DNA of 64,000 nucleotides from Streptomyces sp. NRRL F-5126 (GCF_000721265.1 NZ_JOFZ01000004.1:124001-188000), one strand, 5' to 3'; positions 1 through 8,707 are shown, counted from the first letter of the stretch. Notes: a model not told the origin generated them from the letters alone. Translations and numbers: made by a program.

Positions 1-709
1 CGAACCGCGCCGTGAACGCCGCCGCGTCCCAGCGTCCGCCGAGCGCGGGCGCGAGCCAGCCGGGGGACTGCGCGCGGAAGTCCGCGGGCGCCAGCGCTCC
101 CGCGCCGTGCGGTACGGCGCCGAGCAGCGGCAGGCCGGCGACGGCGGGCAGGTCCGCGAGGTTGCACCGCTCGGCCAGGTCCGGGGTGGCCGGCCAGCTA
201 CCGACGACCGCCCCCGGCGCCGTGACCCCGCGGGCCCGCAGCGCCTCGGCCGTCAGGGCCGTCGTGTTCAGCGTGCCGAGGCCGGCGCGCACCACCACGA
301 GGACCGACGCGGCAAGCAGCCGCGCCGCGTCCGCGAGAGTGCCGCCCTCCTCGTCGAACCGTACGAGCAGCCCGCCCGCGCCCTCGACGAGCACGAGGTC
401 GTGGTCCGCCGCGAGGCGCCGGGCCGCCTCGGCCACGTCGGCCGGGGCCACCGGGGCCATGCCGGCCCGCCGTGCGGCTGTCGCGGGCGCCAGCGGTTCG
501 GGGAACCGCGCGAGTTCGACGGCCGTGACGCCGCCCGCTAGCCGCGCCGCCGCCGCGACATCGCCCTCCTCGCCCGGCGCGAGCCCGGTCTGTGCGGGCT
601 TCAGCACCGCGACCGTACGGCCCGCCGCGGCCGCGGCGGCGGCGACCGCCGCGGTCACCACCGTCTTGCCGATCTCCGTGTCCGTCCCGGAGACCACCAG
701 CACCGTCAT
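1..709 (-). CDS. bioD: Dethiobiotin synthetase BioD (3' end beyond window)
   Basis: BioD closes the ureido ring of dethiobiotin from 7,8-diaminopelargonate, CO2 and ATP in the cytoplasm. The start is the ATG read at 709-707, one base after the bioA stop, so the two are translationally coupled. The N-terminus shows the family's modified P-loop, VSGTDTEIGKT, at residues 6-16. A KPAQTG motif follows at about residue 36 and VEGAGGLLV at about residue 109. About 236 residues are visible, close to the usual family length, but no stop codon lies inside the window, so the gene is cut by the left edge. It is the last visible gene of a bioB-bioA-bioD operon. Confidence 0.93.
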   Translation of the reverse strand, partial: MTVLVVSGTDTEIGKTVVTAAVAAAAAAAGRTVAVLKPAQTGLAPGEEGDVAAAARLAGGVTAVELARFPEPLAPATAARRAGMAPVAPADVAEAARRLAADHDLVLVEGAGGLLVRFDEEGGTLADAARLLAASVLVVVRAGLGTLNTTALTAEALRARGVTAPGAVVGSWPATPDLAERCNLADLPAVAGLPLLGAVPHGAGALAPADFRAQSPGWLAPALGGRWDAAAFTARF

Positions 710-710
710 G

Positions 711-1994
711 TCATCCCTTCTTCGCCGCGGCGGTCACCGCGCGGCAGATCGCTGCGACGTCGTCGTCGCCCGTCACGTACGGCGGCATCGTGTAGACGAG
801 GTCGCGGAACGGGCGCAGCCACACGCCCTCGCGGACCGCGGCGTCCGTCGCGGCCGCCATGTCCACCTCGTGGTCGAGCTGGACCACGCCGATGGCGCCG
901 AGCACCCGCACCTCCCGCACACCGGGCAGCGCGGCGGCCTCCGCGAGGCCGCCCCTGAGCCCCGACTCGATGCGCCGCACCTCGCGCGCCCAGTCCTGGC
1001 CGAGCAGCACGTCGAGGGAGGCACAGGCGATCGCGGACGCGAGGGGGTTGGCCATGAACGTGGGGCCGTGCGCCAGTACGGGCACCTCGCCGCGCGAGAT
1101 GCCGTCCGCGACACGCTCCGTGCAGAGCGTCGCGGCCATGGTCACGTATCCGCCGGTCAACGCCTTGCCCACGCACATCACGTCCGGGGCGACGGACGCC
1201 TGCTCCGCGGCGAACAGCGTGCCCGTACGCCCGAACCCGGTCGCGATCTCGTCGAAGACCAGCAGCACGTCGTTCTCGTCGCACGCCTCGCGCAGCACCC
1301 GCAGGTACGCGGGGGAGTGGAACCGCATGCCGCCCGCCCCCTGCACGACGGGCTCGACGATCACGGCCGCGGCCTCGTGCGCGTGGCGCGCGACCAGCGC
1401 GCGCAGGGCGTCCGCGTAGGTCTCGTCGAAGTCGGCGGGGGGCACGTCAGCGAAGACCTGGCGCGGCAGCGCCCCCGACCACAGCTCGTGCATGCCGCCC
1501 TCGGGGTCGCACACCGACATCGGGTGCCAGGTGTCGCCGTGGTAGCCGCCCCGCCAGGTCAGCAGCTTGCGCTTGGCGGGGCGGCCCAGGGAGCGCCAGT
1601 ACTGCAGGCACATCTTGAGGGCGACCTCGACCGACACGGAACCCGAGTCGGCGAGGAAGACGTGGCGCAGCGGCTCGGGGGTGATCTCCACGAGCCGCTG
1701 CGCGAGCCGCACCGCGGGCTCGTGCGTCAGGCCGCCGAACATCACGTGGCTCATCCGCCCCAGCTGTTCGCGCGCGGCCTCGTTGAGCACGGGGTGGTTG
1801 TAGCCGTGGATCGCCGACCACCACGACGCCATGCCGTCGATCAGCTCGTCGTGGCCGTGCGCGGGCTCGGCGAGCCCGAGCCTGACCCCGGACGCCGACG
1901 CCACGACCAGCGGCTCGGCGCGGCCGGGCATCGGCCCGTACGGGTGCCACACGTGGGCCCGGTCCAGACGCAGCAGCTCAGCGGTCTCAGGCAT
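711..1994 (-). CDS. bioA: Adenosylmethionine-8-amino-7-oxononanoate aminotransferase BioA
   Basis: This PLP enzyme converts KAPA to 7,8-diaminopelargonate using S-adenosylmethionine as amino donor. The 427-residue protein carries the BioA-typical start HVWHPYGPM, then [16 protein letters not shown] at residues 53-68. The PLP-contacting [12 protein letters not shown] is at 247-258 and the Schiff-base lysine is K277 in GKALTGGY. Its first eight bases overlap the end of bioB and its stop is one base from the bioD start, which indicates one transcript. Nothing in the catalytic core looks unusual. Confidence 0.96.
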   Translation of the reverse strand: MPETAELLRLDRAHVWHPYGPMPGRAEPLVVASASGVRLGLAEPAHGHDELIDGMASWWSAIHGYNHPVLNEAAREQLGRMSHVMFGGLTHEPAVRLAQRLVEITPEPLRHVFLADSGSVSVEVALKMCLQYWRSLGRPAKRKLLTWRGGYHGDTWHPMSVCDPEGGMHELWSGALPRQVFADVPPADFDETYADALRALVARHAHEAAAVIVEPVVQGAGGMRFHSPAYLRVLREACDENDVLLVFDEIATGFGRTGTLFAAEQASVAPDVMCVGKALTGGYVTMAATLCTERVADGISRGEVPVLAHGPTFMANPLASAIACASLDVLLGQDWAREVRRIESGLRGGLAEAAALPGVREVRVLGAIGVVQLDHEVDMAAATDAAVREGVWLRPFRDLVYTMPPYVTGDDDVAAICRAVTAAAKKG

Positions 1995-3228
1995 TCGGTG
2001 CCAGGTCCGTCCCCGCGCCCCTGCGCCGCACGGCGACGAGGTCGGGACGCGCCCCGACCGCCGGGTCCTGGTCCGCGAGGGCGGCCTCGGCCGCGGCGCC
2101 GGCAGGCGCGGCGTCCGCCACCGTTCCGCACTCGGCGCCGGGGGTACCGTGCTCGCCGCACGCGGTGCCGCCTGCGCCGTGCGAACCGCACGCCGAGCCC
2201 GTACCTGCCCCGGCCGCGGCCGCCGCGCGGTGCTCCGGCAGCGTCGTCTCGTCCGCGCCCTCCACCACGAACCCCGCGTCCGCGATCATCTCCAGGTCCT
2301 TCCTGCCCTCCTGGCCCTCGCTGGTCAGGTAGTCGCCCAGGAAGATCGAGTTGACCAGGTGCAGGGCCAGCGGCTGCATCGACCTGAGATGCACCTCGCG
2401 GCCGCCTGCGAGCCTGACCTCCACGTCGGGGCAGACGAACCGCACCATCGCGAGGATCCGCAGGCAGCGCTGCGGCGTCAGGTTCCACTCCTTCGCGAGC
2501 GGGGTCCCCTCGAACGGGATGAGGAAGTTGACCGGCACCGAGTCGGGGTCCAGGTCGCGCAGCGAGAACACCACGTCCACCAGGTCCTCGTCGCGCTCGC
2601 CCATGCCCGCGATCAGCCCCGAGCAGGGGGAGAGCCCCGCCGACCTGGCGTGCCGCACGGTGTCCACCCGGTCGGCGTAGGTGTGCGTGGTCGTGATGTC
2701 CCCGTACGTGGCCTCGGAGGTGTTGAGGTTGTGGTTGTAGGCGTCCGCGCCCGCCTCCTTGAGGCGCTCGCCCTGCCCGCCGGAGAGCAGGCCGAGGCAC
2801 GCGCACACCTCCACGCCCTCGTTCTCCTCCTTGATCGCCTCGATTGTTTTGGAGACCCGGTCGATGTCGCGGTCGCTCGGCCCGCGCCCGCTCGCCACCA
2901 GGCAGACCCGCTTCGCACCGCCCGCCACCCCCGCGGCGGCGGCCTCGGAAGCCTGCTCGGGCTTCAGCCACGTGTACTTGAGGATCTCCGCCGTCGAACC
3001 GAGCCGTTGCGAGCAGTACGAGCAGTCCTCCGGGCACAGCCCGGACTTGAGGTTCACCAGATAGTTGAGTTTCACCCTCCGGCCGAACCACTGGCGGCGC
3101 ACCTTCCCGGCCGCCGCCACCACGTCGAGCAGTTCCTCGTCGGTCGTCGTGAGCACGGCGAGCGCCTCGTCGCGCGTCGGCAGCTCGCGCCGCAGACCCT
3201 TCTCCACCAGCGTCTTCAGCAGATCCAT
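1987..3228 (-). CDS. bioB: Biotin synthase BioB with a Cys/His-rich C-terminal tail
   Basis: BioB is the radical-SAM enzyme that inserts sulfur into dethiobiotin. From the conserved start [11 protein letters not shown] the protein has 413 residues. A GTG six codons upstream is also possible, but Streptomyces orthologues I recall begin with MDLL. The radical-SAM cluster ligands are C65, C69 and C72 (CPEDCSYC). YNHNLNTS and the [11 protein letters not shown] region are intact. The unusual part is a tail of about 60 residues beyond the normal end, holding CGSHG, CGEHG and ECGT in quick succession. BioB consumes its own auxiliary Fe-S cluster, so a metal- or sulfide-related role for the tail is conceivable but is only inference. 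Confidence 0.95.
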   Translation of the reverse strand: MDLLKTLVEKGLRRELPTRDEALAVLTTTDEELLDVVAAAGKVRRQWFGRRVKLNYLVNLKSGLCPEDCSYCSQRLGSTAEILKYTWLKPEQASEAAAAGVAGGAKRVCLVASGRGPSDRDIDRVSKTIEAIKEENEGVEVCACLGLLSGGQGERLKEAGADAYNHNLNTSEATYGDITTTHTYADRVDTVRHARSAGLSPCSGLIAGMGERDEDLVDVVFSLRDLDPDSVPVNFLIPFEGTPLAKEWNLTPQRCLRILAMVRFVCPDVEVRLAGGREVHLRSMQPLALHLVNSIFLGDYLTSEGQEGRKDLEMIADAGFVVEGADETTLPEHRAAAAAGAGTGSACGSHGAGGTACGEHGTPGAECGTVADAAPAGAAAEAALADQDPAVGARPDLVAVRRRGAGTDLAPNA

Positions 3229-3295
3229 GGACAGATCTTCGCTCACGGCCGCATGCCGGTGCCAGGGTGGAAGTCACCAACAGGAGGCGGTCGAA

Positions 3296-3313
3296 GTGTG
3301 GACATGACCACAC
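3296..3313. promoter_or_regulatory. Candidate operator between bioB and bioF
   Basis: The 144-bp gap between the divergent bioB and bioF starts holds a perfect inverted repeat GTGTGG-N6-CCACAC. A weaker dyad with the same 6-bp spacing, AGTG-N6-CACT, lies at 3337-3350, 23 bp before the bioF ATG. Both are placed to govern the two divergent transcripts. No regulator gene lies beside them, and neither matches the BioQ or BirA operators I know, so the binding protein is unknown. Confidence 0.45.
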
Positions 3314-3372
3314 CTGCGGATGGTTTGGCGGCGGTTAGTGTCTGTCCACTGCCTACAAAAGGACCGGACGCC

Positions 3373-4533
3373 ATGGCCTACGACCCCTTCGCCTGGACCG
3401 ACGACGACGCGCGCGGCAGGGCGGCCTCGGGGCTCGTGCGCACGCTGCGCCCGCGCCCCGCGCGAGCGGACGTCCTCGACCTCGCGAGCAACGACTACCT
3501 CGGCCTCGCGCGCCACCCCGCCGTCACGCGTGCGGCGGCCGACGCCGCGCTGCGCTGGGGCGCGGGTGCGACCGGCTCGCGGCTGGTGACGGGCAGCACG
3601 CTGCTGCACGCGGAACTGGAGCGCGAACTCGCCGCTTACTGCGGCTTCGAGGCGGCGCTCGTGCTGTCGTCCGGGTACGCGGCCAACCTCGCGGCCCTGA
3701 CGGCGCTGACCGCGCGCGGTTCCCTGCTCCTGTCGGACGCGGGCAACCACGCCTCGATCGTGGACGGTTGCCGCCTGTCCCGCGCCGAGACCGTCGTCGT
3801 GCCGCACGCCGACCCGGAGGCCGTGGCCAAGACACTGGACGCCCGGGGCGGCGGCCGCGCGCTGGTCGTCTCCGACGCGGTGTTCTCCGTCGACGGTGAC
3901 GCGGCACCACTGGCAGCGCTCGCGCGGGTGTGCCGCGCGAGCGGCGCGGCGCTGCTCGTCGACGAGGCGCACGGCTTCGGCGTGCTCGGCCCCGGCGGGC
4001 GCGGCGCGCTGCACGCGGCGGGCTTCGCCGACCCGGCGGGCCGCGTGGCGGACGGCGTGGTGGCCACGCTCACGCTCTCCAAGTCGCTGGGCAGCCAGGG
4101 CGGTGCGGTGCTGGGCCCCGCCAGGGTCATCGACCACCTGGTCAACACCGCGCGTACGTTCATCTTCGACACCGGGCTCGCACCGGCGGCGGCCGGGGCC
4201 GCGCTCGCGTCGCTCGGGCACCTGCGGGAGCGGCCGGAACTCGCCGGCCGGGCACGCGAGGTGGCGCGTGCCCTGCACGAGGGGCTGCGTGCCGCCGGCC
4301 TGTCCGCCGTCACGCCCGACGCCGCCGTCGTCTCCGTCCGCGCGCACTCGCCGGGCGCGGCGCTCGCCTGGGCCGCCGACTGCCGGCGCGCGGGCCTCGT
4401 GGTGGGATGCTTCAGGCCGCCGTCCGTGCCGGACGGCGTCTCCCGCATCCGGCTGACCGCGCGTGCCGACCTCACCGACGCCCAGGTCGCGCAGGCCGTC
4501 CGCACGATCGCCGAAACCGCGCCCGGACGCTGA
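3373..4533 (+). CDS. bioF: 8-amino-7-oxononanoate synthase BioF
   Basis: BioF condenses pimeloyl-ACP or pimeloyl-CoA with L-alanine to give KAPA, the first committed step before BioA. The 386-residue protein is a typical alpha-oxoamine synthase. [12 protein letters not shown] is at residues 35-46, [10 protein letters not shown] at 65-74, [12 protein letters not shown] at 195-206 and the PLP lysine K237 in [11 protein letters not shown]. The ATG at 3373 was chosen because the open frame upstream has no conserved sequence and the protein begins normally here. It is transcribed away from bioB across a shared regulatory region. No bioH, bioC or bioI gene lies nearby. Confidence 0.95.
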   Translation: MAYDPFAWTDDDARGRAASGLVRTLRPRPARADVLDLASNDYLGLARHPAVTRAAADAALRWGAGATGSRLVTGSTLLHAELERELAAYCGFEAALVLSSGYAANLAALTALTARGSLLLSDAGNHASIVDGCRLSRAETVVVPHADPEAVAKTLDARGGGRALVVSDAVFSVDGDAAPLAALARVCRASGAALLVDEAHGFGVLGPGGRGALHAAGFADPAGRVADGVVATLTLSKSLGSQGGAVLGPARVIDHLVNTARTFIFDTGLAPAAAGAALASLGHLRERPELAGRAREVARALHEGLRAAGLSAVTPDAAVVSVRAHSPGAALAWAADCRRAGLVVGCFRPPSVPDGVSRIRLTARADLTDAQVAQAVRTIAETAPGR

Positions 4534-4735
4534 GCACCGGACGCCTGCGCCACCTTCCACCGTCAAACCCGCTCCGGTATCGAACAGTTCACCGCTTCGG
4601 GCGACAGATGCATGCATATCCCGGCGAATTGGCCATCCCGGTTGCACGATGGGGGACACGCCGGCGCGGGGCACCACCCTCCACGCCTGCGTGTGTGCCC
4701 GTACTCATGCCCGGTGGGAAAGGGACAGCCGCGCC

Positions 4736-5161
4736 ATGGCAGACCATCAGGAAGCATCCGTCACTCTGCCGAGCGAGCCCGCCTCGGTCCCCGTGGCTCG
4801 CAGATACGTCGCGGACTGCCTCGCCGAGTGGGGGCTTCCCGGCGAGGCGGACACTGCGGAAACGGTCCGCCTGGTGGTCTCGGAGCTGGCCACCAACGCC
4901 GTCCTGCACACCTTCGGCCGCTCGCCGACCTTCACGGTCGACGTCACGCTCGACCACGACGAGGCGCTGAGGATCGGCGTCACGGACAGCCATCCGCGCT
5001 GGCCCAAGCGGCTTCCCGCGGCCGTCCAGCAGGACAACGGCCGCGGGATGGTGATCATCCGCTGGCTGGCCGCCGAGTGCGGGGGGCGGCTGACCGTCAC
5101 CCCGACGCCCGAAGGCGGCAAGACCGTCTGGATCACAGTGCCCTGGGTCGCGGCGACCTGA
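4736..5161 (+). CDS. Anti-sigma-factor-type ATP-binding protein (HATPase_c_2, RsbW-like)
   Basis: This is a single-domain GHKL ATPase of 141 residues, the size of the many stand-alone RsbW/SpoIIAB-like proteins of Streptomyces. The N-box VVSELATNAVLHT lies at residues 47-59, followed by a G1-type TDSHP and a G2-type NGRGMVII. Such proteins usually bind a sigma factor or an anti-anti-sigma factor, but no partner gene lies next to it. The ATG at 4736 is preceded by a purine-rich GGGAAAGGGA. Several in-frame starts upstream would add a non-conserved extension. The 200-bp leader contains an ATGCATGCAT palindrome (4608-4617) of unknown meaning. Confidence 0.85.
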   Translation: MADHQEASVTLPSEPASVPVARRYVADCLAEWGLPGEADTAETVRLVVSELATNAVLHTFGRSPTFTVDVTLDHDEALRIGVTDSHPRWPKRLPAAVQQDNGRGMVIIRWLAAECGGRLTVTPTPEGGKTVWITVPWVAAT

Positions 5162-5173
5162 CGACGGGTCAGG
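5157..5173. terminator. Small hairpin between convergent genes
   Basis: CCTGAC-N5-GTCAGG spans the stop codons of the convergent HATPase and NlpC/P60 genes, whose ends are 7 bp apart. The 6-bp stem is short and lacks a T-run, so termination is plausible but not certain. Confidence 0.35.
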
Positions 5174-5645
5174 CCACGCGCCCGTACCAGACGTTCTTGG
5201 TCCAGATCCGTTCGAGACGCACCGTGGAGCCGGTCTTGGGCGCGTGCCAGATCCGTCCGTGGCCCGCGTAGATGCCCACGTGGTAGGCGTATCCGTCGCT
5301 GTGGAAGAAGACCAGGTCGCCCTTGCGTCTGTGGGCGGCGGAGACGTGCCTGGTGCTGTTGTACTGCTGCTGGGTGGTGCGTGGCAGCGACTTGCCGGCC
5401 TTCTTGTACGAATAGACGGTCAGGCCCGAGCAGTCGAAGCTGTTGGGTCCTGTGGCGCCCCAGCGGTAGGGGGAGCCCTGCTTCGACGCGGCGACCTTCA
5501 CGGCCTTTGTGGCGACGGCGGACGCCGCCTGCGCCTGTGACGTGCCCCCGGGGGCCACCAGCGTGCCGCCGACGGCGACGAGCGTGAGAGCCGAGACGGT
5601 GCCGGCGCGGGAGAGGAGAGACGGGACATGAACCTGCGCACTCAT
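5169..5645 (-). CDS. Secreted NlpC/P60 peptidoglycan endopeptidase
   Basis: A 158-residue cell-wall hydrolase that probably cleaves the D-Glu to diamino-acid bond of stem peptides. An N-terminal signal peptide of about 41 residues (hydrophobic core ALTLVAVGGTLVA, then AQAAS) directs export. The NlpC/P60 catalytic residues are all visible: C72 in FDCSGL, H122 in AYHVGIYAG and H134 in IWHAPK. It is a minimal enzyme with no wall-binding domain. The ATG at 5645 is the first that gives a proper signal peptide. The leader upstream carries a c-di-AMP riboswitch-like sequence, so expression is probably tied to cell-wall and osmotic signalling, as for other actinobacterial wall hydrolases. Confidence 0.9.
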   Translation of the reverse strand: MSAQVHVPSLLSRAGTVSALTLVAVGGTLVAPGGTSQAQAASAVATKAVKVAASKQGSPYRWGATGPNSFDCSGLTVYSYKKAGKSLPRTTQQQYNSTRHVSAAHRRKGDLVFFHSDGYAYHVGIYAGHGRIWHAPKTGSTVRLERIWTKNVWYGRVA

Positions 5646-5649
5646 GCGC

Positions 5650-5780
5650 AACCCTTCGTCAGCCGCCTGTGAAGGGTGACCTGTCGGGTTCGGGCCAACG
5701 AAGGTGCCCGGCCGCGCGAGCGGCTTCACCCCGAGGAACGGTCGCGTGTCACGCGCCGGTCCGTAACGCTCGGGTCCTCC
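5650..5780 (-). promoter_or_regulatory. Probable ydaO/yuaA (cyclic di-AMP) riboswitch
   Basis: Read on the minus strand, the leader of the NlpC/P60 gene contains GGGGTGAA (5732-5725), a GC-rich helix, and CCGAACCCGACAGGTCACCC (5693-5674). These blocks, in this order and shortly before a start codon, are the hallmark of the ydaO class. In Streptomyces that class commonly precedes NlpC/P60 and resuscitation-promoting-factor genes. The pattern was recognised by eye, without a covariance model, so the outer boundaries are approximate. Confidence 0.75.
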
Positions 5781-6149
5781 ACTCCTGCCGATCCACTCAT
5801 GTACGCACGGAATCCGGTACGGCGGCAGGACTCGGCGTCCGCCCGGACCGCCTCGCCAGGTGGCGAGGGCTTGCGACCTGTCATCGCTGGGATCCTCACG
5901 CGCCGGTGGGCGGATTCCGAGTTGAAACGGCGATATGTGAATTACCTCACGTATGGGCTGTTTGGCGGTATTCGGTTCCCAAGATGCCCGCCCGGCGCAC
6001 CGATGCGGCCCTCGCACCTGCGGCGCCGTCCCTCACGCGACGCCGCGCCGTGGTCGCCCGCCGCAAGCGCGCGGCCCGCACCGCCCGGTCCGCCGCCTAC
6101 GCCGAACGGGGCGGCACGGCACACCGGATTGCGCCGTTCGTGGAACGGC

Positions 6150-6458
6150 TCAGCCGGCCGCCGCGGGCGGGAGTGTGAGCCGGGCGGTGCGCCGCTCGCC
6201 GTCGAGCACCCGCAGCGCCCGCGCGAGCGTGGCCGCATGCAGCTCCGACTCGCCGCGCGCGTGCATGCGGGCGAGGGCGTCCCGCAGCTCGGCCGCCCGC
6301 GCGGGCAGGGCCTGCGCCGCCCGCAGCGCGCCGTACGTGTCGAGGCCGCGCGCCGGGTTGACGCGTCCCAGCAGGTCCACGACGGCCAGGTAGCCGTCCA
6401 CCACATCGCCCTCGGCGCGCGTCAGCGCGGGCAGCGGCGGGAGTTCGGGAGGCAGCAC
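6150..6458 (-). CDS. Hypothetical helical protein downstream of the ClpP paralogue
   Basis: A 102-residue frame starting at a GTG seven bases after the clpP-like stop. It is rich in Ala, Leu and Arg and has no recognisable domain. Heptad-like stretches from about residue 12 to 75 suggest a helical bundle. The tight spacing and shared strand imply co-transcription with the ClpP paralogue. No membrane segment or signal peptide is present. The function is unknown, and a non-coding frame remains possible because composition alone is weak evidence at this GC content. Confidence 0.5.
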   Translation of the reverse strand: MLPPELPPLPALTRAEGDVVDGYLAVVDLLGRVNPARGLDTYGALRAAQALPARAAELRDALARMHARGESELHAATLARALRVLDGERRTARLTLPPAAAG

Positions 6459-6465
6459 GGACCGC

Positions 6466-7104
6466 TCACCGCCCGCGCCGCGTCGCGGCCGGGGCGGCGG
6501 CGCGGCGGTCGATGACGTGGTCCACGAGGCCGAACTCGCGTGCCGCGTGCGCGTCGAGCACCGTGTCGCGGTCGATGCGCTCTTCGATCTCGGCCGCCTC
6601 GCGGCCGGTGTGCAGGGAGAGCGCGCCGGTCAGGAACGTGCGCTGCCGCATCAGCTCCTCTGCCTGGATCGCCAGGTCGGACGGCTGGCCGCGCACCGGC
6701 TCCTCGATCGAAGGCTGCTGGAGCACGATCCGCGCACCCGGCAGCGCCATCCGCTTGCCCGGCGCGCCCGCGGCGAGCAGCAGTGCCGCGACGGAGGCGA
6801 CCTGGCCGAGGCAGGTGGTCTGCACGTCGCAGGAGATGACGCGCATCGTGTCGTAGATCGAGGTCATGGCGGTCACCGAGCCGCCGGGGGAGTTGATGTA
6901 GAGCGAGATGTCCTGGTCGCTCGCCGCGTACTCCAGGTGCAGCAGCTGTGCGATCACGTCGTTGGCGGCGGTCTCGTCGATCGGCGTGCCGAGGAAGACG
7001 ATCCGGCCCTCCATCAGCTTCGAGTACGGGTCGAGCGTGCGTGTCCCGTAGCTGGTGCGCTCGGTGAACTGCGGAAGGACGTAGCGGGCCGACGGCTGGT
7101 GCAT
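6466..7104 (-). CDS. ClpP-family protein lacking the catalytic histidine
   Basis: A 212-residue ClpP paralogue with the family fold signatures [12 protein letters not shown] (69-80) and [16 protein letters not shown] (98-113). S104 is the expected nucleophile and D180 the expected acid. The usual basic residue in the HQP motif is replaced: the protein reads RIVLQQP, so Q129 sits where His belongs, and the codons at about 6715-6720 are clearly CAG CAG. Peptidase activity as a homomer is therefore doubtful. A structural subunit in a mixed ClpP ring, like cyanobacterial ClpR, is a reasonable inference. The ATG at 7104 follows GGAGAGG. An upstream ATG at 7131 has no ribosome binding site. It is divergent from an antitoxin gene. 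Confidence 0.9.
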   Translation of the reverse strand: MHQPSARYVLPQFTERTSYGTRTLDPYSKLMEGRIVFLGTPIDETAANDVIAQLLHLEYAASDQDISLYINSPGGSVTAMTSIYDTMRVISCDVQTTCLGQVASVAALLLAAGAPGKRMALPGARIVLQQPSIEEPVRGQPSDLAIQAEELMRQRTFLTGALSLHTGREAAEIEERIDRDTVLDAHAAREFGLVDHVIDRRAAAPAATRRGR

Positions 7105-7138
7105 GGCACTCTGCCTCTCCGTGAAGGACATTACAGGA

Positions 7139-7153
7139 CGTACAAAATGTACA
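7139..7153. promoter_or_regulatory. YefM/Phd-type operator (TGTACA core)
   Basis: GTACA-AAA-TGTAC (7140-7152) lies 18 bp before the ATG of the orphan antitoxin and 36 bp before the divergent ClpP paralogue. TGTACA (7148-7153) is the known core of YefM/YoeB operators, bound by Phd/YefM proteins. Its position supports autoregulation and possible control of the ClpP gene. The assignment is by motif only. Confidence 0.55.
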
Positions 7154-7170
7154 GAACTATGATGGGGACT

Positions 7171-7470
7171 ATGGCCCACGAGATTCCGGTGACGCAAGCC
7201 CGCGCAGAGTTCGCCGAGCTGATCAACCGCGTCGTCTACGGCGGGGAGCGCGTGGTCGTCACCCGGCACGGGAAGCCCCTGGTCGCCCTGGTGTCGGCGG
7301 CTGACCTGGAGTTCCTCGAGACCGCCGGGGAGGGAGCGGACGAGCCGCCGGTGCGCGCGGTCTCCACCGTCCACGACCGTGCGTCCGCTGCGGGCGAACG
7401 GCCCAGGTTCGGGATCGCCGCGCACTACACCGGAGAGCACTACACCGGCGAGCACCCGCAGAAGGAGTGA
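7171..7470 (+). CDS. Orphan Phd/YefM-family antitoxin-like protein
   Basis: A 99-residue protein whose first 60 residues are a classic Phd/YefM DNA-binding domain: [18 protein letters not shown], then [23 protein letters not shown]. No toxin gene (RelE, YoeB, Doc or PIN) follows; the next gene is convergent. It is therefore an orphan antitoxin or a stand-alone repressor. The C-terminal half is unrelated to typical toxin-binding tails and ends in a duplicated HYTGE motif. The ATG is preceded by GATGGGGA. Phd-type proteins are classic Clp protease substrates, which makes the divergent ClpP paralogue noteworthy. Confidence 0.85.
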   Translation: MAHEIPVTQARAEFAELINRVVYGGERVVVTRHGKPLVALVSAADLEFLETAGEGADEPPVRAVSTVHDRASAAGERPRFGIAAHYTGEHYTGEHPQKE

Positions 7471-7489
7471 GTGGGCACCGCGTCCGGAG

Positions 7490-7519
7490 GGCGGGCCCGG
7501 CCCGAAAGCCCGGCCCGCC
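7490..7519. terminator. Bidirectional terminator hairpin
   Basis: GGCGGGCC (7490-7497) pairs with GGCCCGCC (7512-7519). After one C-C mismatch an inner GGC/GCC closes a CCGAAA loop. It sits between the convergent antitoxin and epimerase genes. There is no T-tract, as is common in Streptomyces. Confidence 0.6.
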
Positions 7520-7529
7520 GCTGCTCATG

Positions 7530-8573
7530 TCAGCCGTGCTCCGCGAGCCACGCGTCCTCCGCCGCGTAGTCGAACAGGCCGTCCCCGTACGCCCGCGCCA
7601 TGACGGGGAACGCGTCCCGCCAGTCGGCGTGGCGGGCCAGCCGCGCGGTGAGGTCCTCGACGGTCGCGGGCAGCGAGGCCGCGTAGCCGGTCACGGGGCG
7701 GTAGCCGAGTACATTCCGTGCCCGCGTCATGTCCGACACCACCGGATGCGGCACCGACCAGGGCGTGTCCCCGACGTTCTCGGCCGGCGGCGCGCCGTCG
7801 ACCAGCACCGTCTCGGTCTCGACGCCCATCACCCGGTCGATCGCCGCGCCGATCTCGGCCACCGTCGGCGTGTCGGGACCTGAGGCGTTCAGCACGCCCG
7901 CGCCGGGGTGCAGCGCCGAAAGCCTGATCAGCTCCGCGACGTCGGACGTGTGCACCGGCTGGAATCGGCTCTCGCCGCCGTGGGCGAGCACGCGCCGCCG
8001 CCGCCCGTCCAGCGCGCGCTTGACGAAGTACAGCTCGCGCGGGGTGCGGCAGTGCGGGCCGTGGACCGCGCCGGCCCGCAGCACGGTGACGGGCAGCCGG
8101 CCGGCCCCCGCGAGCAACTCCTGTTCGAGCCGTACCTTGCGGGCGCCGTAGGTGGACCCGCCCGGCGCCACCGTGCGCTGCGTCTCGGGGATCGGCACCG
8201 GGTAGCGGGGGAAGCCGCCAGGCTCCTCCTGCGTGTCGAAGCTGCGGCCCTCGCTGTCCTCGTACACCGCCGCGGTCGAGATGACGACCGCGGAGCCGAC
8301 GCACCCCGCCGATCGGGCCAGTTGCGCCGCGTGCGTCTCGTCGAACGCCACCAGGTCCACGAGGACGTCGCACCCGTCCCCGATCACCGCGTCGAACGCG
8401 GCGTCGTCCGCGCGGTCCAGCGCCACGGCGCGCACCTCCCGTGGCCACGCCTCGTCCCTGCCGCCGCCCCGCGAGGCGGCGGTCACCTGCCAGCCGTCCG
8501 CCGCCAGCGCCGCCACCGCGGGCCGGCCGATCTGCCCGGCGGCTCCTATCACCACTGCGTTCCCTCGTGTCAT
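7530..8573 (-). CDS. NAD-dependent epimerase/dehydratase (extended SDR)
   Basis: A 347-residue extended short-chain dehydrogenase/reductase. The dinucleotide-binding motif GAAGQIGRP lies at about residues 9-17. A VVISTAAVYED stretch and STYGARKVRLEQ supply the Ser/Tyr-x3-Lys catalytic set (YGARK). Such proteins act on nucleotide sugars or other small molecules. The substrate cannot be told from sequence, and no sugar-nucleotide genes are nearby. The ATG at 8573 begins directly before the Rossmann fold; an upstream GTG would only add a disordered extension. It stands alone on its strand. Confidence 0.85.
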   Translation of the reverse strand: MTRGNAVVIGAAGQIGRPAVAALAADGWQVTAASRGGGRDEAWPREVRAVALDRADDAAFDAVIGDGCDVLVDLVAFDETHAAQLARSAGCVGSAVVISTAAVYEDSEGRSFDTQEEPGGFPRYPVPIPETQRTVAPGGSTYGARKVRLEQELLAGAGRLPVTVLRAGAVHGPHCRTPRELYFVKRALDGRRRRVLAHGGESRFQPVHTSDVAELIRLSALHPGAGVLNASGPDTPTVAEIGAAIDRVMGVETETVLVDGAPPAENVGDTPWSVPHPVVSDMTRARNVLGYRPVTGYAASLPATVEDLTARLARHADWRDAFPVMARAYGDGLFDYAAEDAWLAEHG

Positions 8574-8707
8574 GCCGGGAACGCTACGGACGCCGCGGGG
8601 TCCGCGGCAGGTGTGTTCGCCGGTCGCGGATCCGCTGTCGGCCGACACGTTCCCCGTGCCGGACGCCCGGCACGGGGAAGACGGTCAGCCGCCGCAGAAG
8701 CAAGCCG

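Noticed and set aside
12-4533. Long plus-strand open frames (780 and 900 codons) over the biotin region
   Set aside because: They are shadows of bioD, bioA and bioB. Only the last part, from 3373, encodes a real protein (BioF).
5983-6178. A 64-codon Arg-rich plus-strand frame (MPARRTDAALAP...)
   Set aside because: No ribosome binding site or domain, and it overlaps the end of the hypothetical gene downstream of clpP.
7171-7470. A complete toxin-antitoxin module
   Set aside because: No toxin gene lies on either side of the Phd-like gene; the following gene is a convergent epimerase.
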